DNA of 64,000 nucleotides, from assembly GCF_963678635.1 (NCBI RefSeq), contig NC_087065.1:43651430-43715429 (forward strand), written 5' to 3'. Origin of the DNA: Symsagittifera roscoffensis (taxonomy: Eukaryota; Xenacoelomorpha; Acoela; Convolutidae). The position numbers and the translations under genes are program-made. Positions 32,601-45,739 of this stretch are shown here, piece by piece. Each line of letters begins with the position of its first letter. Positions within the stretch are counted from its first letter, which is position 1. The notes under the pieces are model-generated. The model saw only the letters and a list, made by a program, of their open reading frames with translations, was not told the origin of the DNA and did no database searches.

Positions 32601-35600
32601 GCGATCTGAAACTAATTCAGCTCGAAGATCGGGATCTGGTTTCGAGATTAATTTCTATGGTAAGTGTTTTAACCCTTGCGATAATGAAGGGTATTGCAGC
32701 CGGGTACTACACAGTTTTAACGTTATTAAACTTGTTCCCGGGATCTTCTGCTAGACTACTCGCATACCTTATCAATATATCAAGTTCCAGCTTCTGATTA
32801 TTACGCCCATTTAGCGTGAAGGTAACTTGAATGCTTGTGACGGCAAAGATTCTAAAAGAGTTCGCTTATGAACACGAGCCAATTTTTTCAACCTTTTTTT
32901 CCTGCAGCTTAGACTTCCGATTTTACACTAGGAAGCTTGCGAGCGTTAGTCTATTCGTACGAGCCTTTTTTTCTAACCTAACTCGCAAATAAGTGTTCAT
33001 TAAAAGTAATCACTTATCTGGTGGCACTTTTGCTATAATCACGATCTGTAGCATTGGAAATTTCATAGTATCTGTTCATTGCTTTGTTAGTGGTTATTGT
33101 TTGAAATTTATTAAATGCTGAGTGGTAATTGTGTGAGGCTCTTAATCTCCAGGTCGCAGATCAAATCCGAGATGTAGCCGAATTTTTACTAAGTTGAGGC
33201 TTATATCTACTTTTTCTTAATGCAGTTTATAGAGCTGCTTTTTGTTGCGTTCTCGCTAGTGTGAGCAAAGCGCAGCTGCTTCGCTCTGTGTTAACAATAC
33301 AATATTGCTAGAATTGAAGGTTTTTTTATTCACTCCTGTAATCTACCTGCTCTGATTTTGTGCAGTTTGTTTTTCTTTTAAAAGTTTTATTCGACTTGAA
33401 TGGTTTGAGATTTTGTTATATGGGCTTAGTGGCCTTTTATGGTGCGGTTTTACGATCGCAAACTTCTTCTACTGGTTTTGTGCTTGAGAAGAGGGTGCCG
33501 CATAAAACTTACTTCAAAAGTTTTTGGTCAAAATTTCTAGACAACAAAATTGTTTTCAGCTAAACGGGCGTCTACCATAGTGTTGTCGGTTTATTTACCA
33601 CTTAGTGTTTTTGTGAGTGCCAATTTGATGCTTGCGACTGTGTTCCGAACCATGTTTTTTCTCAAATTGAATTTCATTCGAGACAAACGTATGAAAATTT
33701 TGCTAAATGTAGTTTTTTCGATATTGTTTCAAAATAACTTTTTTCATCTAGTGTCTTTCGTTCATAGAATATTGCCTTTTTATTTTGTTTTTGTTTTTGA
33801 CTTCTAAAATAACTAGAATTCAACCTGAAAATTAAATTAAAGTTCTTGGTTTTTCCCATAATATAGACCGCCCAGGCTAGCAGCAAAAAAGTTGTGGCCC
33901 ACAGTCAGTTTTATTTGACTGCAAAACAATCGTTTTGCGTTCATCCTAAAGTGCATTCATACAAAAGATTATTTTGAAAGTACTTAAATAAGATCTGAAT
34001 AGATTTTTAATGAGTAATATATGAACAAATAAACATGCAAATGGTATTTCAATGTATTTTTACACAAGCAAAGCTTGTGTGATAGTGTGAACTCTATTTT
34101 TTTTCTAACGTAAGTCGCAAATATTACTGTTCATTTTGAAAGTGTTCTTTTATTGCAGTATGTGCATAAGATCAATAACCAGCTATTAAATACAGCCAAT
34201 GCTAAGGATATTAACACAGATTATTATAATACAAAAAGCACTTTAGCTTCAAGGTATCATTGATCTGTAGCGTAAAGGTGGAAATGAGACCCGCTACAAA
34301 ATTAGGGATTCGAACCTTTTCAAATTAACTGGTACTGCCAATGCGTCACAATTGGCTTGCGTCACTTAGCAATTATGTAGACTCATAATTGGCGTGCGTC
34401 AATTAAGAATTTTTTTAGACTCAAAGCTTTACTCATTCAGTTTTTCCCAGTAGCGTTATCGGTCATATTTTTGCTTGTGTATGCGAAGTGCAACTTCGCC
34501 TGTGTGTTGGTTTTTCTAATTTATTTACTGGAGAGGGGAGGGGGGCTATTATGGGAAAGTCCCAAAATTCTCAATAAATCTTTCAGGAGCATTTGATCGC
34601 CGGTATAGCAAACGGGACAACCAATCCACAATCAACGTATGGTGGAGGCCAAATCTTGTCATCTGTTGCACAGCACTCCAATTTTACCTCAACTAGTGCT
34701 GCCCATTTACCTTCACGGTCATCCGCACCTATATCACCGGCTGGATTGTTGATGCCAACCCCGTTTGACCATACCTTACTACCGACAACAAAGCCTTCAA
34801 TGGATACAAATCCCCGTATATCAACCCCGGGGACTGGTAGACCGGTCTTCAACACACCTAGTTTGGTTTCTCAAACCAATGTATCCGAGGCTTCAAATGG
34901 AAAGAAGCCACGAGGGCGACCCCCGGGCTCTAAGAGCTTGGCAAAGTACCCCGGGCCAATGACTCAAATGCCAATTGCACCTAGAGGAAACATGAGTTTC
35001 CTGGGGGTCAGTGCTAAGAGAAATTCAAGTTCAGCGGTTCGTTTGTTATTGATATTAATATTGCCGATTTAGATATTGATCTTTGTCAAAACAAGAAGAA
35101 AAGTGTTGCAGGAAATAATTTTTTCGCAAAGTAGCTGCATTGATCAGGCTACAACATTATCTGATAAAGAATCACATTGTAAAACTTTTGTTAACAATAG
35201 AATATTTTCACTGTTTGGTACTAATCTGGCTCCTTGGTTTCTTCAGAGTTCCCAAATTTCAAATGGAAAACTAGAGGAAAGTGTCAAGGTTGACGGGACT
35301 CCGAAATACCAAATTGTTCCAAAAACTAAGTCAATTGCTACAAATAATGTGCTACCAAATTATCAACCCAAACCAGACAGTCTTCAACAGTCACAAGCAG
35401 CTAGTCTGTCGCAGAACTCCTCAAGCATTGCCAAAGAAGTTGTTCGTAATTATTTGTCGAACGGCACACAAAATGGGCTCAATTTAACGCAGACGCCTGA
35501 ACAAAGACAGAAGAATCAGCTTCTGAATAGTCAGATAGAAGCTCCACGAGATCTGAACGGAGTCGTGATTCTGTCGGACGATGAAGATGAAATGAGGCCT

Positions 35601-36323
35601 GTAAGTTCTCAAAATGTCTCGAATGGGAATAGCCAGGCACTGCAACATGCGCAAATGTATCAGAATTACGTGCAGCAAAACCAGGTGCAATACAATCAAC
35701 ATCGTGCTCCACGTCACAGTGGTCAGAATGGTATGTTGAACATTTTTCAGAACTATTTGATTTTAAATTAAGGTTTATCAAGTATTTCAGTGTTATGTTT
35801 CAAAGCAGCGTCCGACTTATCTCCGGGGTCGCAACGAAATCAGAGTGCAGGGAATAATTCCATTCGACAGAAGCCATTACTTCCCCGCAGTTCCACGAAA
35901 TCTCAGTCTCAACCAAACGGTCAGGTTTTTCCCTCCGCACCAGTAACCCAAAACAGAGAGAAAGTGTCCAGAAACCAAAGTGCAAATAGCTACGCAATTC
36001 CACCCAAGCTGGAATTAAAAGCGGAGAAAACGAATGCAGGGAAGAAGCATAACGAAGGGGCAAACTTGACATGGAGCTTCGCCAGTGCTTCCCAGAAGCT
36101 TAGCAACTACAAGATAGATAAATACGAATTATTTGCTTACAACAGCTCTAATGGTAATCGAACTTGGTTACTGGTAGAAACAATTAAAGCCTTAGTATTA
36201 CCTATGCAATGTATGCTAACTAACCTGACGCCAGGCGTTATCTCGTTTGTAATTAGAGGTGTTGATACTTTTGGACGGAAAGGTGATTTTTCCAATGTTG
36301 TTTCCATAGAGATGAATAGTTAA
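29684..36323 (+). CDS. ATF7IP: ATF7IP/Windei-like SETDB1 cofactor, five coding exons
   Basis: Predicted CDS: 29,684-31,663; 32,504-32,659; 34,587-35,036; 35,247-35,730; 35,791-36,323 (stop TAA), 1200 residues, with consistent phases (0,0,0,1). Exon 3 could instead end at 35,006 and exon 5 could start at 35,806; both keep the frame. ATF7IP proteins bind the H3K9 methyltransferase SETDB1 in the nucleus and support heterochromatin. Visible here: a basic NLS-like PPKKKLKEE (34-42), acidic serine-rich repeats (about 85-280), and four NYxKAVDxVASxFE-type repeats (330-450). Also a sumoylation-type LVKEEPMD (exon 1), an AT-hook-like KKPRGRPPGSK (about 818), a SUMO-interacting VVILSDDEDEM (about 968), and a C-terminal fibronectin-III domain (about 1110-1199). 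The last has WLLVETIKALVLPMQCML and FVIRGVDTFGRKGDFS, very close to the ATF7IP family pattern. The AG at 29,639-29,640 suggests an upstream 5'UTR exon. Confidence 0.85.
32925..33291 (+). repeat. Family B dispersed repeat, in an ATF7IP intron
   Basis: It has an ACACTAGGAAGCTTGCGAGC start, CTAACTCGCAAATAAG, a GGTGGCACTTTTGCTATAAT block, a decayed tRNA-like part with GATCAAATCC (about 33,164), and the GCTAGTG...GCAGCTGCTTCGC end hairpin. Confidence 0.65.
34062..34507 (+). repeat. Family B dispersed repeat, second copy in the same intron
   Basis: Starts with the palindrome ACACAAGCAAAGCTTGTGT (34,062-34,080), then TAAGTCGCAAATATTACTG, a tRNA-like piece with GGATTCGAACC (about 34,307), and ends TATGCGAAGTGCAACTTCGC. 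It stops ~80 bp before the exon-3 acceptor. Confidence 0.65.
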
Positions 36324-39300
36324 TGCCTAATCTCTGGCATCGTCAAAAGTCGTCTGCTACTAATAGTACACGATGGATGCAAATAATCCGAATTGAAACA
36401 GTTGATGACGCCGATTTTTTTTCCTAAAAAGTTGCTTAAAAGCTGATGATTTTTGATTTTGCCAATAATTTCGCAGGAACTATAAAATTAATTCTAATTC
36501 TATAGTTAATTGTTTTGTCTTAATTTATCTGTAAATCCACACGTTTTGTTGAAGGTTAATGAGGAGCAAAGATCAGCAAATATAGTTTTTTTTTTTCAAA
36601 ACTTTTAGATGCTTATTTTTAAAGGATTTTATCCTTTTTGATTTTTTTTGAGTTGTAGCCGGATATTTGGCTTCTCCTGTTTCCAACATTATTACAGTTC
36701 TTTCCTGAAATGAAATATATTTTTATCGAAAACTCAAATCAAATTGTGACCTTCTTCTGTTTTAATAGTTACAAGTTGCTGATCATATTCAATATAGCGT
36801 TTTTGCGACCAAAGTAAGTAGGAAAGTTGTAATTGGGCGCATATTTCCAAGGAAGTATGTATCAGGTAGCACAGAAAAAAGTCAGAAAGTCGAGTGATAA
36901 AATGTTTTCAACCTCATTTGGTCGTGTGTCAATCGATTCTTGAAGAAAAAAATCTCAGTCGCGAAAACTAAGCTGACACTTACAAATCGAATCTTGACAA
37001 ATTTAGAGATAATTGTTCTACAATTTTTAATATTTAGACTTTTTTAGAATGAAGAGATTTTGTATTAAATAATTTCAGGCTTGAGAGGCCTCTTTTATTT
37101 CGCACAAAAACGAAAAAAATGGACATTTTTTTGCACATACACATACGAGATCAAGTGTCTTGTTTTCGGGGTGATCAAGTTTCCTGTGATTCTTTTTGTT
37201 CCGGGCGTTTGAAAAATGTGGAGGAACTTTGTAATCGAGTATTTCAGAACAAGGGCCTTTAGTTTAAAGGAAAGGTCAGCCCATCGATTTTCATAACACC
37301 TGTTGTTTTGAGTATTTTTAGAAAGTTGTGAATCCAAGTTAAAAGAGGTGTAGATCAAGCAAAACGAGGCAGTAAAGTTGATAAAAAAACGTCAATAAAA
37401 ACATTGAAAATGAACAAGTATTTTTAAACACTGTTTTAACACACCTTTGTTTGAAAACATCGCCTTCTTGTGTACAGTTGTCTCTTAGTTTTTTTTCTTT
37501 TTGGTTTCCACGCAAAATCAGGTACCTTAAATAAACATTGGAATGTGTCGAATGAAATATCGTATTGCAGCACTTTCAGTCGTAATTCGCATGGCATTTT
37601 CTCAGTGTCGAGAAAAAAGGGTTTCAATTTTTTTGATTTTGGTCAATTTTCAAGCTAATAAGTTTTGTTAAAATAAGCTTTGCAGGCTTGCAATAGCTCT
37701 TTTGAACTTAATTTAAGCCGTAAAAGCTTATTTTCACTCGAGTAAAGTTAGTTTTTGAGATTTCGTTTCGGCATTTTGGGAATCAAAAAATTTTTGTACA
37801 CTTTTTTTGTTTTTCTAGTAATTTTTCTGCAGAAACTGTTTCCCAATTGGTCTGTGACTGTTGACTATAACTAATTTCTACTTTTTTTAGTTCAGATCTT
37901 ACTATGACAGCACACAAAAAAAACTACACTAATTTGAAAAAAAAAATTAAGACTGGTCGGAACATACTGAGCCATTTGCACTGCGCAGTAACCGGCTATC
38001 CTTGTTACAAATCTTTCCTGATTTAGAAAAAGGGCTTGTTTTATTTTGAAACATAGAATAAGTCCAAAAGACTGACTAATTGGTGAAATGGTAAAACATC
38101 TGCTCGTGATTCGAAAGTTATGGGATTCGTATCCAGACCAGAATTGTTTTTCATTTGCTTTATGTTTTCGACTAATCAAATCAGTTTTTGCCTGCTGTGA
38201 ATGTTTTTCCAAATTTTCGATTTAATCCCTTCAAATATTGTATTAAGATTCAAAGAACGCAGTGAAGACTTTCACATAGGTCTCGATGATTTTTTGTTTG
38301 TTTAATTCTTTCTAAGAAAAATTGAGAAATTAACTGACGCTCAAACTTGATTTTCCGCGGTTTGACTGTTGATTTTTTAAAGCTCATTGCATCTACTGAA
38401 ATAAACGAAGACAAATTCCTCTATCGAACAGCAAAATAGTAATGGTAGCCAAAAACATGATAACTTTAGTTTCGAAAACGGACAGTAAATTTCAGTTTTC
38501 CCAGCGGAATGAAAAGTGTACGCATTGATCTAGTGTTCTCAAATTGGGTTATTTTTATCAATAAATGCCGGTCATAATTCTTTTTGATTCAACGAGCATT
38601 AATGGCATATATGTTTTTAAATTTGATGTTCGGAAGTTTTTTTCAGTTTTCTTCCTTTCATTGACTTTTTTCCAACTGTCTGTTCACTATGTTTTTGATT
38701 TATTTGCCTGGTTAAGAGTCGATGAACGTAGTTCAGACTCTTATATAGGTGGTGATAATTTTTTTTCGTTTTGAGGAAAAGTTTGTTCAAGCTCAAACTT
38801 ACTGTTTTGCGGTTTGATTCCTTTTATACTTCTTTTTGACTTCTTTTGAATTTTGTTCATTTTTTGTTTAAAGGAAGTCAAATTCCACTATCAAGCATTA
38901 AAAGCGTAAAGGTCGCAAACATCATTGATTTCTAGTTTCGAAAGTGGAATTCAAATGTCAGTTTTACCAGCGGAATAAAAACTTTACTTATTGATACAGT
39001 TTTCCCAAATTGGGTTAATTTTATAAGATAAGTGTCAAAATTAGGTTTTTCTAGAAATTCAAAAGTTTTAAGGCCGTTTTGTGAAATTCGTAAATTTTCT
39101 TCTGGTAATTCTAAAGTTGTGTCAGTCAGTCATTTTGCAGCGTTCTTTTTCTAAAAATCCGAAGAGCTTTAAGGCCATCTTTATTTTGAAATTCGAAAGT
39201 TCAGATTTTTCAAAAAAAAGTAAGTCAGATTTTTTAAAAGTAATGAACGTAGTGAAGACTATTAGATAGGTCTTGCTAATTTTTTCTTTGTTTTTTTTTC

Positions 39301-40880
39301 ACGAAAAAGTCTGAGGTTTATATGCACTTTTTGGGTTCAATTGAAGTTCATCTGCTGAAAGTGACGTAAATAGCACTCTCCAAATACGAACGTGCAAATT
39401 CGTGAGCGATATCTGGTATCGAAAATGGAATTTAGTTTTTAGATTTCCAGCGGAATAAAAATTTTACATGTTGATCCAGTTTTCTCAAGTTGGGTTAATG
39501 TTATCAAAAAAGCGCCACTCATAAATCGTTCTAGGAATTGAAAGAGCTCAAAGGGCATCTATTTTTCTTTCTTTGAAATTCGAAAGAGATTTCTTCAACT
39601 AAGTGTTTTTTTTGTTTACTTGCGTTCATTACTGTTTTCCAATCTTCGATTGGCTATGTTTCTGTTTACTTGCGTTCATTGACTCTTATCTAACTGTCTG
39701 CTGACTATGTTTTTTTTCATAACCATCGAACTTTGAATTTAAATGTCTTTCGCTGATGATTTTTTGGTTTAATGGTTTTCGACTGGTGCTCTGTCGTTTT
39801 AAAACTCATGAATGAGAGTTTCTAAGTCAGTTTTTTTCCTGCGTTTACAAATGCATTGCGTAATAGAGAAATAAAATTTTCTTATTTTCAAAGATAAGGG
39901 GTGTGTTTATCTTTTTCAGTTGATTTTATGAATTTAAAATAATCTGCAGCATCCATCTGATTATCATGTTATTTTCTCATCTGATTATGATTATATTGTC
40001 ATAGTTGAGCACGTTTTAAGTGGCGTGAAAGAAAAATGGTGATAGGGATTTTAGGAGACCGGTTTTTAGAACAATTAGCAAGTCAAAACAAAATTCAAAC
40101 GCGGTATTGGCAATTAGCGACAGCTTGCTCGCTGCTTTTCCTTTCGGCACGAAGGTTATTGTGCACTTAAATGGTTGTTGTGCTGCTAATTTAGACTTGT
40201 TTTCGAAGTTGATAGTTTTGTTGACAAATAATATTGTTAATCGGGGAAGCGTGACCCACGATTGAGTGTATTTTTGAGTCTGTAAATCAATCATGCATGG
40301 CTTTATTAAGTTTTGCTCTGCTAAAAGACACATTTTTACTTATATGCTAAAAGATTGGTCTGCTAAACGATCGGTAACCAAGGAAATCAGCAGTGCACAG
40401 ACTCATCGAATTTGAAGCCGGTTTGTCGAAAGTTTTTCAAAAGTGAATTGCTTTTGAATGACCAAAAAAGATGACAATGTGTAACAGCCTTAATATTTTT
40501 CTTTGTTTTTCTAACATAAAGTTGGCTTAGGGACATATCTTATCTCAACAATTTTGCCAAAATGTTTCAAGCACATTGCTACATGTAACAAAACCAAAGG
40601 TAGGGGTGGAGGAGAAGCAATTCTTTCTGGGGAAGAAAATATTATTGACCCATATGTTTAATTTGATAATTGACATTAAAAAAAATTTAACTTTAACATA
40701 GATGTATCAGTTGTGACACAAGATAGCAAACAACTCATTGCAAAATTGCAACTGCTTGATTTTTAATCTGATATCTGGATAAGTGAAAGCCCACGAGTTG
40801 TTCGAACAACCCTAGTTTTAGCCTTTGCAATTTTTCGATGTTTCACTAAAATTATTTAACACGCAAGTTGACTTTGGCCT
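36324..40880. other. AT-rich intergenic DNA with decayed family A repeats
   Basis: No supported gene. Blocks such as CCACTATCGAACAGCAAAA (and variants), CCAGCGGAATAAAA and TTCTCAAATTGGGTTA recur near 38,400-38,560, 38,870-39,020 and 39,360-39,510. These are the interior of the dispersed family whose fuller copy is at 57,710-58,540. A weak tRNA-like piece (GGGATTCGTATCC, about 38,121) lies near 38,080-38,145. CAATAAAAAC occurs at about 37,393 but is not clearly tied to a gene. Confidence 0.5.
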
Positions 40881-42720
40881 TATAGAAAAATGTAAAAAGG
40901 AAGACTTTTACGGCAGAATTTATGGAAAACTACATAAGCAAGAATTCAAAATTGAGTTCAACTGATTTTTACAAATTAAAGTAGTCGAAATTGAATTCGA
41001 AGATAGTGAAATTGGTACCGATGAAAAGGTTGAGATTCTGCAGCAGCAAGTACAAAACACTCTGGATGCAATGTTACCGTTGTCCAAAAGGAAAGGAAAA
41101 TAAAAAAGCTGGAAATCGAATGTTATCAAAAATGCGAGAACTAAAAAACGCACAATACTGAAAATATGTCAAAATCAGGGTACCTTAAGGGCAAATCATG
41201 AATGAAAGAGCGAACTGTCAAAGTAAAAAATAAAATGGCATCGGAAAATAAAAAAGACTTTTATAACCGCCTAGTCCTTGAAGGAATTGGAAAACTCAAG
41301 AAAAAAATTTTTATGGTCATTTGAAAGAAGTTAAAAGCGATAATAAAACAGAACAGTTCAAAAACCGAAGAAAATCATTTAGCTGCACAAGAATTGAACA
41401 GCTGTTTTGTCACAATCGGCCCAGAGTTGTTCTGGATTTCAAAAAAAGTGATTTTTCATAAATTATTGCAACTACTAATTCGTTCTTCCTGTCACAAAAT
41501 GATGAACAGGAAGTTAATGACCCAATAAAGCAATTGACCCACAAAAATTGTAAAGACGACTTGGGTATGTCAAAACACCTGATCAAAAAATAGTCCTTTT
41601 ATAACACTTCATTTGACCAGTATATTCGACCACATAATTAGCGAAGCAGTTTATCGCAGTAGTCTTAAAACACTTCAAGTAGCCTCTATTTTCCAACGAG
41701 ACAAGTCACTTCCATGCAATTATAGACCTATTTCTTTAGTTGCTGTTATGGGAAACATTTTCGAGAAACTGTTATCGAAAAGAATAATCATTTTTAAAAT
41801 AAGTTCGCCGTCTTCAGCAATACAGTTTGGATTTCACAACAAACGTTATACCATTGATGCTATCGTGGAAACCATAGAGGGTCCTATTGAAAGCAAAAGG
41901 AAGTTGGCGCAATGCACACTCTTATATCTATCTAAAGCTGCCGATACTTTTGATCATAACACTCTTTTCACAAATGTCACTTTTACGGGCTGAGATGCGT
42001 TCCTTTTAGTTAACTGAAATCATATCTCAGCAATAGAAACCATTTTGGGAACAACATAGCTATTGTGGGGTATATAGCTATGTTGTTCCCAAAATACCAC
42101 AGCACAATGAATGTCATTTTGCCGATGACACTAGTATTTTGGAGAAATTACAGAACTTAAAATAGATTTGGAACTAATATCAGAATGGATGGAATATAAA
42201 AAACTTACAACAAGCTATTTAAAAACTTATAATGATTATGAATGGGGTAAAAAAATTAAAAACTAAACCGGGTACCAAAACACGATTGAACTTAAATGTT
42301 GAATACTTCCGATTAATTTTGGATCAAAATCTAACTTCAACCAATATAATGAAACATTAGAGTTTACTGCAGTTCATACGACCAATATGTTTATATGGTG
42401 TTTTAGTTTACGGAGTTGCCAATAAACCGCTTAAAGAAATCTGAAGTACCACAAAAAAGTTATTGTTTTGCGTTTCGCCTCAAAAATCACAAGTTAGGAC
42501 AAAAAGTAAAAGGCAGGGAATTTACACAATCAAGGGTGTACACGTATGCGAACTGCTGAAATAGCTCTCAAAAGTTTTAAAACGAGAACATGAAAATGAC
42601 AAGCGTTTTTATTTCCAAACAAGATTTCAGCAAATCACTCGACACCACTAGAAGGATAAAATGACTAACAAAAAATTTTAACGCGGAAAAACAAAAACTG
42701 GCTAAGAGAGTAGAGCACTT
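40881..42720 (+). pseudogene. LINE reverse-transcriptase remnant
   Basis: The clearest part is 41,613-41,993: RDKSLPCNYRPISLVAVMGNIFEKLLSKRI matches the N-terminal RT motif (K..NYRPISL......FEK), then QFGFHNKRYTIDAI and YLSKAADTFDHNTL match QxGFR and the LDLSKAFDxVDH catalytic-region pattern, with the first Asp lost. The AT-rich flanks contain lysine-rich fragments in several frames, so stops and frameshifts are frequent. It is an old copy, more decayed than the one near 11 kb. Confidence 0.75.
42043..42094. repeat. Perfect 20-bp inverted repeat inside LINE remnant
   Basis: TTTTGGGAACAACATAGCTA (42,043-42,062) and its exact inverse (42,075-42,094) flank a 12-bp loop. A snap-back synthesis or small local inversion would explain it. 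Confidence 0.9.
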
Positions 42721-43950
42721 TAGAATACTCTAATTTAAAAGAATATGAATATCATTAAAGAAGTTTTAATTGAGCCTAAATAATCTATAGACAACCTTAT
42801 GCTTATAATCAGAGATACTTATTTTAATTGATTGCGACTAATTGTTTTGGTAAAAGCATTGAGATATATATTTTTTAAATTATTGAATCATAAAGCGTAC
42901 ACCCATAATCGTACATCACCACAAAGCGCAAAAAAATTGTTTTAATTGAAACAAAGCAATTAAAACAAAAAACATTTTTCAAGTCTGAAATTTGTTTTCT
43001 TTTTTCGTATATATTCCCTTAAAATGTATCATGAGATTCAAGATAAGTGAACTATAAGAGTTCGAAATTTCAGTTTTTGCTTTAATCTATAAAGTTGTTT
43101 TTCTGGATAAGTGGTATAGCCAATCAGTTCCATAAAAAAAAGAAATAAATTTAAAATTCTCAGCGTCGCTTCAACAGGTTGAATTACCTTCTGCGCTTGA
43201 TCACATTGGTGCTCATTCAATGATAAGTTTTCTACTTTGTTGCACAACTTGAAACAAATTTTTTGTATATTTGTTTTCCAGAGCCTGAGTTAATCTTTAT
43301 TCTGACTGTGCCCATCTTAGAGCAGTTTTTCTGAATAAAATAACTTTTAGCTAAAGAAGTCAGTGAAGGTTTCAAACTGAAATCTGAATTTATTTACAAT
43401 TAATTGTGTTCGCATTAATTGTGGTCGCGTTTTTATATTTGTTCTCCTTTATCGCTGTTGAAATGGAATACATGATGTCTTAAGTGACATCTCATTGATT
43501 TTGCAACATCCTATCAAAATTTCATGACTACCTTAAACTGTGGGTATCTGGGTTGAAACATTTATATCAAAATCATTCTGAAATCTTCTGGTGAAATTTT
43601 TTCAGAACATATTTTTTGGCTTAATATTTCTCAGAGAAGATTAAATTTGCGTATGTTCCTGCTCTTGTCACTGGATTTCGATAGACCGAGAAACGACCAG
43701 ACGAGATGGAAGTGGTATAAGAAGCAAAAAGCTTATTACTAAGCAACTGACTGTTTTCGTAGCCGAAATTTGAAAAACCGAAATAGTTAGAGGAAAAAAA
43801 CAACTGCTTTTTCAATTTTTAATCTTTTATCTTTGCGATAAGTATGGGTCTTGCAATCGCGTAGTATATTTTTTCCCCGGAAATAAGGACTCGCCTCCTG
43901 GAGCCTGGTCTCACTCATATACTTTTAGTATAAGTTCAAATTCAATCAAC
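42721..43950. other. AT-rich intergenic DNA
   Basis: No supported gene. A short dispersed block (CTTTGCGATAAGTATGGGTC, about 43,831) is related to copies at 13,580, 32,675 and 48,970. Confidence 0.4.
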
Positions 43951-44020
43951 CACCTGGCGTATCTGGAGTAGAGGTAACACACCATCTTGAAACGGCTAAA
44001 GTTTGTGGTTCGGATCCGAC
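43951..44020 (+). repeat. tRNA-derived SINE head
   Basis: CTGGAGTAGAGGTAACACAC (A-box region) and GGTTCGGATCC (about 44,008-44,018) are spaced as in a tRNA. Related heads occur near 44,885-44,955 and 62,525-62,595. All are followed by a body with GACTATCGYCYGTCTGT-like sequence. Confidence 0.6.
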
Positions 44021-44157
44021 CGGGATCTGTGTTTTTTTTTGCAAGCCTGATTTTTGTGCTTTGTTGGACTATCGCCCGTCTGTTGATTGTATTTACAGAC
44101 GGGCGATAGTCCAACAAAGCACAAAAATCAGGCTTGCAAAAAAAAACACAGATCCCG
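44021..44157. repeat. Perfect 63-bp-arm palindrome
   Basis: CGGGATCTGTG...CCCGTCTGT (44,021-44,083) is followed by an 11-bp loop and then its exact inverse (44,095-44,157), including matching runs of nine T and nine A. The left arm is the body of the adjoining SINE. With no mismatch the inversion must be recent. Confidence 0.95.
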
Positions 44158-44224
44158 GACGGTCAAATTATTTCCTTTAGGCAGATTTTTTTTAATTGTT
44201 CAACTTTTTCTAAGTTGCTCTAAC

Positions 44225-45020
44225 AGCCATGCTGGACGACAAAGCCCGGGACTCCCCCGCGGTTGGTCTTGCACTAAGAAGGCCGAGGGCTAATAAAAAA
44301 AACAGTCCGGGAGCTTGATTCCAGTTTGAGTCTTTTTTTTTGTAAACTGAAAGTTTTCGGCTTTTTAGGAGCTTTGTCTGTCTGCTTTTGGCGTCTTAGT
44401 TCCTGCAAAACGGACTTTGTAAGCTCCTTGTAAAGTTTTAAAGGCAAAGTAGAGGTATCCATAAGAGTATCTGTGAAACTAAACGAACGCGCAAAACAAA
44501 TGAAATAAAATGGATTCCTATAAAGAAATTGGGGGAAGAAATCTGTATCAAACAGTAGTTGTAATAATTGGAACATTTTAAACGTAAAGCTGAGAAAATT
44601 TAATGCTAAACGAATGTTTTCATTTGAATTTCAAAATTTTTTGATAGAGACTTACGTAAAAATTTTTGTTGATAGAATCATAAATTCTTTTCGACAATCT
44701 AATATTAGTATTTTTTGTTCATTTTTATGCAATTTGTATTTGTATATTCACACGCCGGTGTAATTGTTGATTTTTAACTTATGATAATATAGATTTTTTC
44801 AATAAAGAACTTCGCTCACAGAAATTGTATGTGAAAACACGTGTTCCACTTGCTTCATTATTAATTTAAATTCATGGATCGTTCTGAGCTTTTGGCGTAG
44901 TGATAAAACCCATGCTTGAGACGACAAAGCCCTTGATTTTAAATCCTTTCGGGACCAGTTTTTCTGCAATCCAAAAATTTTCGTCTGTTTTAGACTATCG
45001 TCTGTCTTAGTGTCTTTCAT
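44225..45020 (+). repeat. Further SINE-like copies
   Basis: Around 44,225-44,400 (CATGCTGGACGACAAAGCCC, then GAGCTTTGTCTGTCTGC) and 44,870-45,020 (TTTTGGCGTAGTGATAAAAC, then TTAGACTATCGTCTGTCTTA) are two decayed copies of the SINE beginning at 43,951. No gene. Confidence 0.5.
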
Positions 45021-45060
45021 CTCGTTTTTGTTGTTGGATTGCCAATGCTATCTTTGTTTG

Positions 45061-45099
45061 GCATCGCACGTTGTGCGAAGCTATGCTTCGCCTCTATAT
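45061..45099. repeat. Family A terminal hairpin
   Basis: GCATCGCACGTTGTGCGAAG and CTATGCTTCGCCTCTATA: the conserved hairpin end, here adjoining the SINE cluster. Confidence 0.65.
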
Positions 45100-45739
45100 C
45101 CAGTTCCATTTTTTCAGCTGATTGATTGCCGGCTTTAATTTTTGACTTATATTGCTAAGTTTTTTTCCATATTTTTGGAGTGCAGCTTTCTTAAAGATTG
45201 GCTTAATTATTTGCATGTATCAATTGCTATTCCCTTGTTTTTTGTTTCTAACAATCTAACAAATTATCTTGATTGTACTGCTGACTTAGGGCAATTTTTT
45301 GCAATTTTTGGATTCCCAATCCTCGAATACTTAGTAACTTTGTTGTATTTTATCGTAGAAAAAATTTTGTGCTAAAATTTCTGTTTTCCGGCATATTCTT
45401 CGTATATGACTTTTGAAGGCAAATCTAAATTAATAGAAAATCTGCCAAATATATATGTCTAATTTCTATAGTTTCTGCAGTTTTGACAACAAAATTTGGA
45501 GCTTTATACATTTCTGAAAAGTCGTTTTTTTAATCACTCAGAGCTGGATCCTTTTTTTACTATGTACATACTTGAATTATTTTCCAGCAGATAGGCTTGC
45601 TCAGTTGGAGTAAATAGTTCAACCTTACAAATTTGAATTATACGAAGGTTTTTTGAAACTGTCATTTTTGTTTGAACCGACTTGGGTTTTGTTGTTCATT
45701 TTTTCATTGTTTTTCATCATGCTTGTAAAGTAATTTGAA

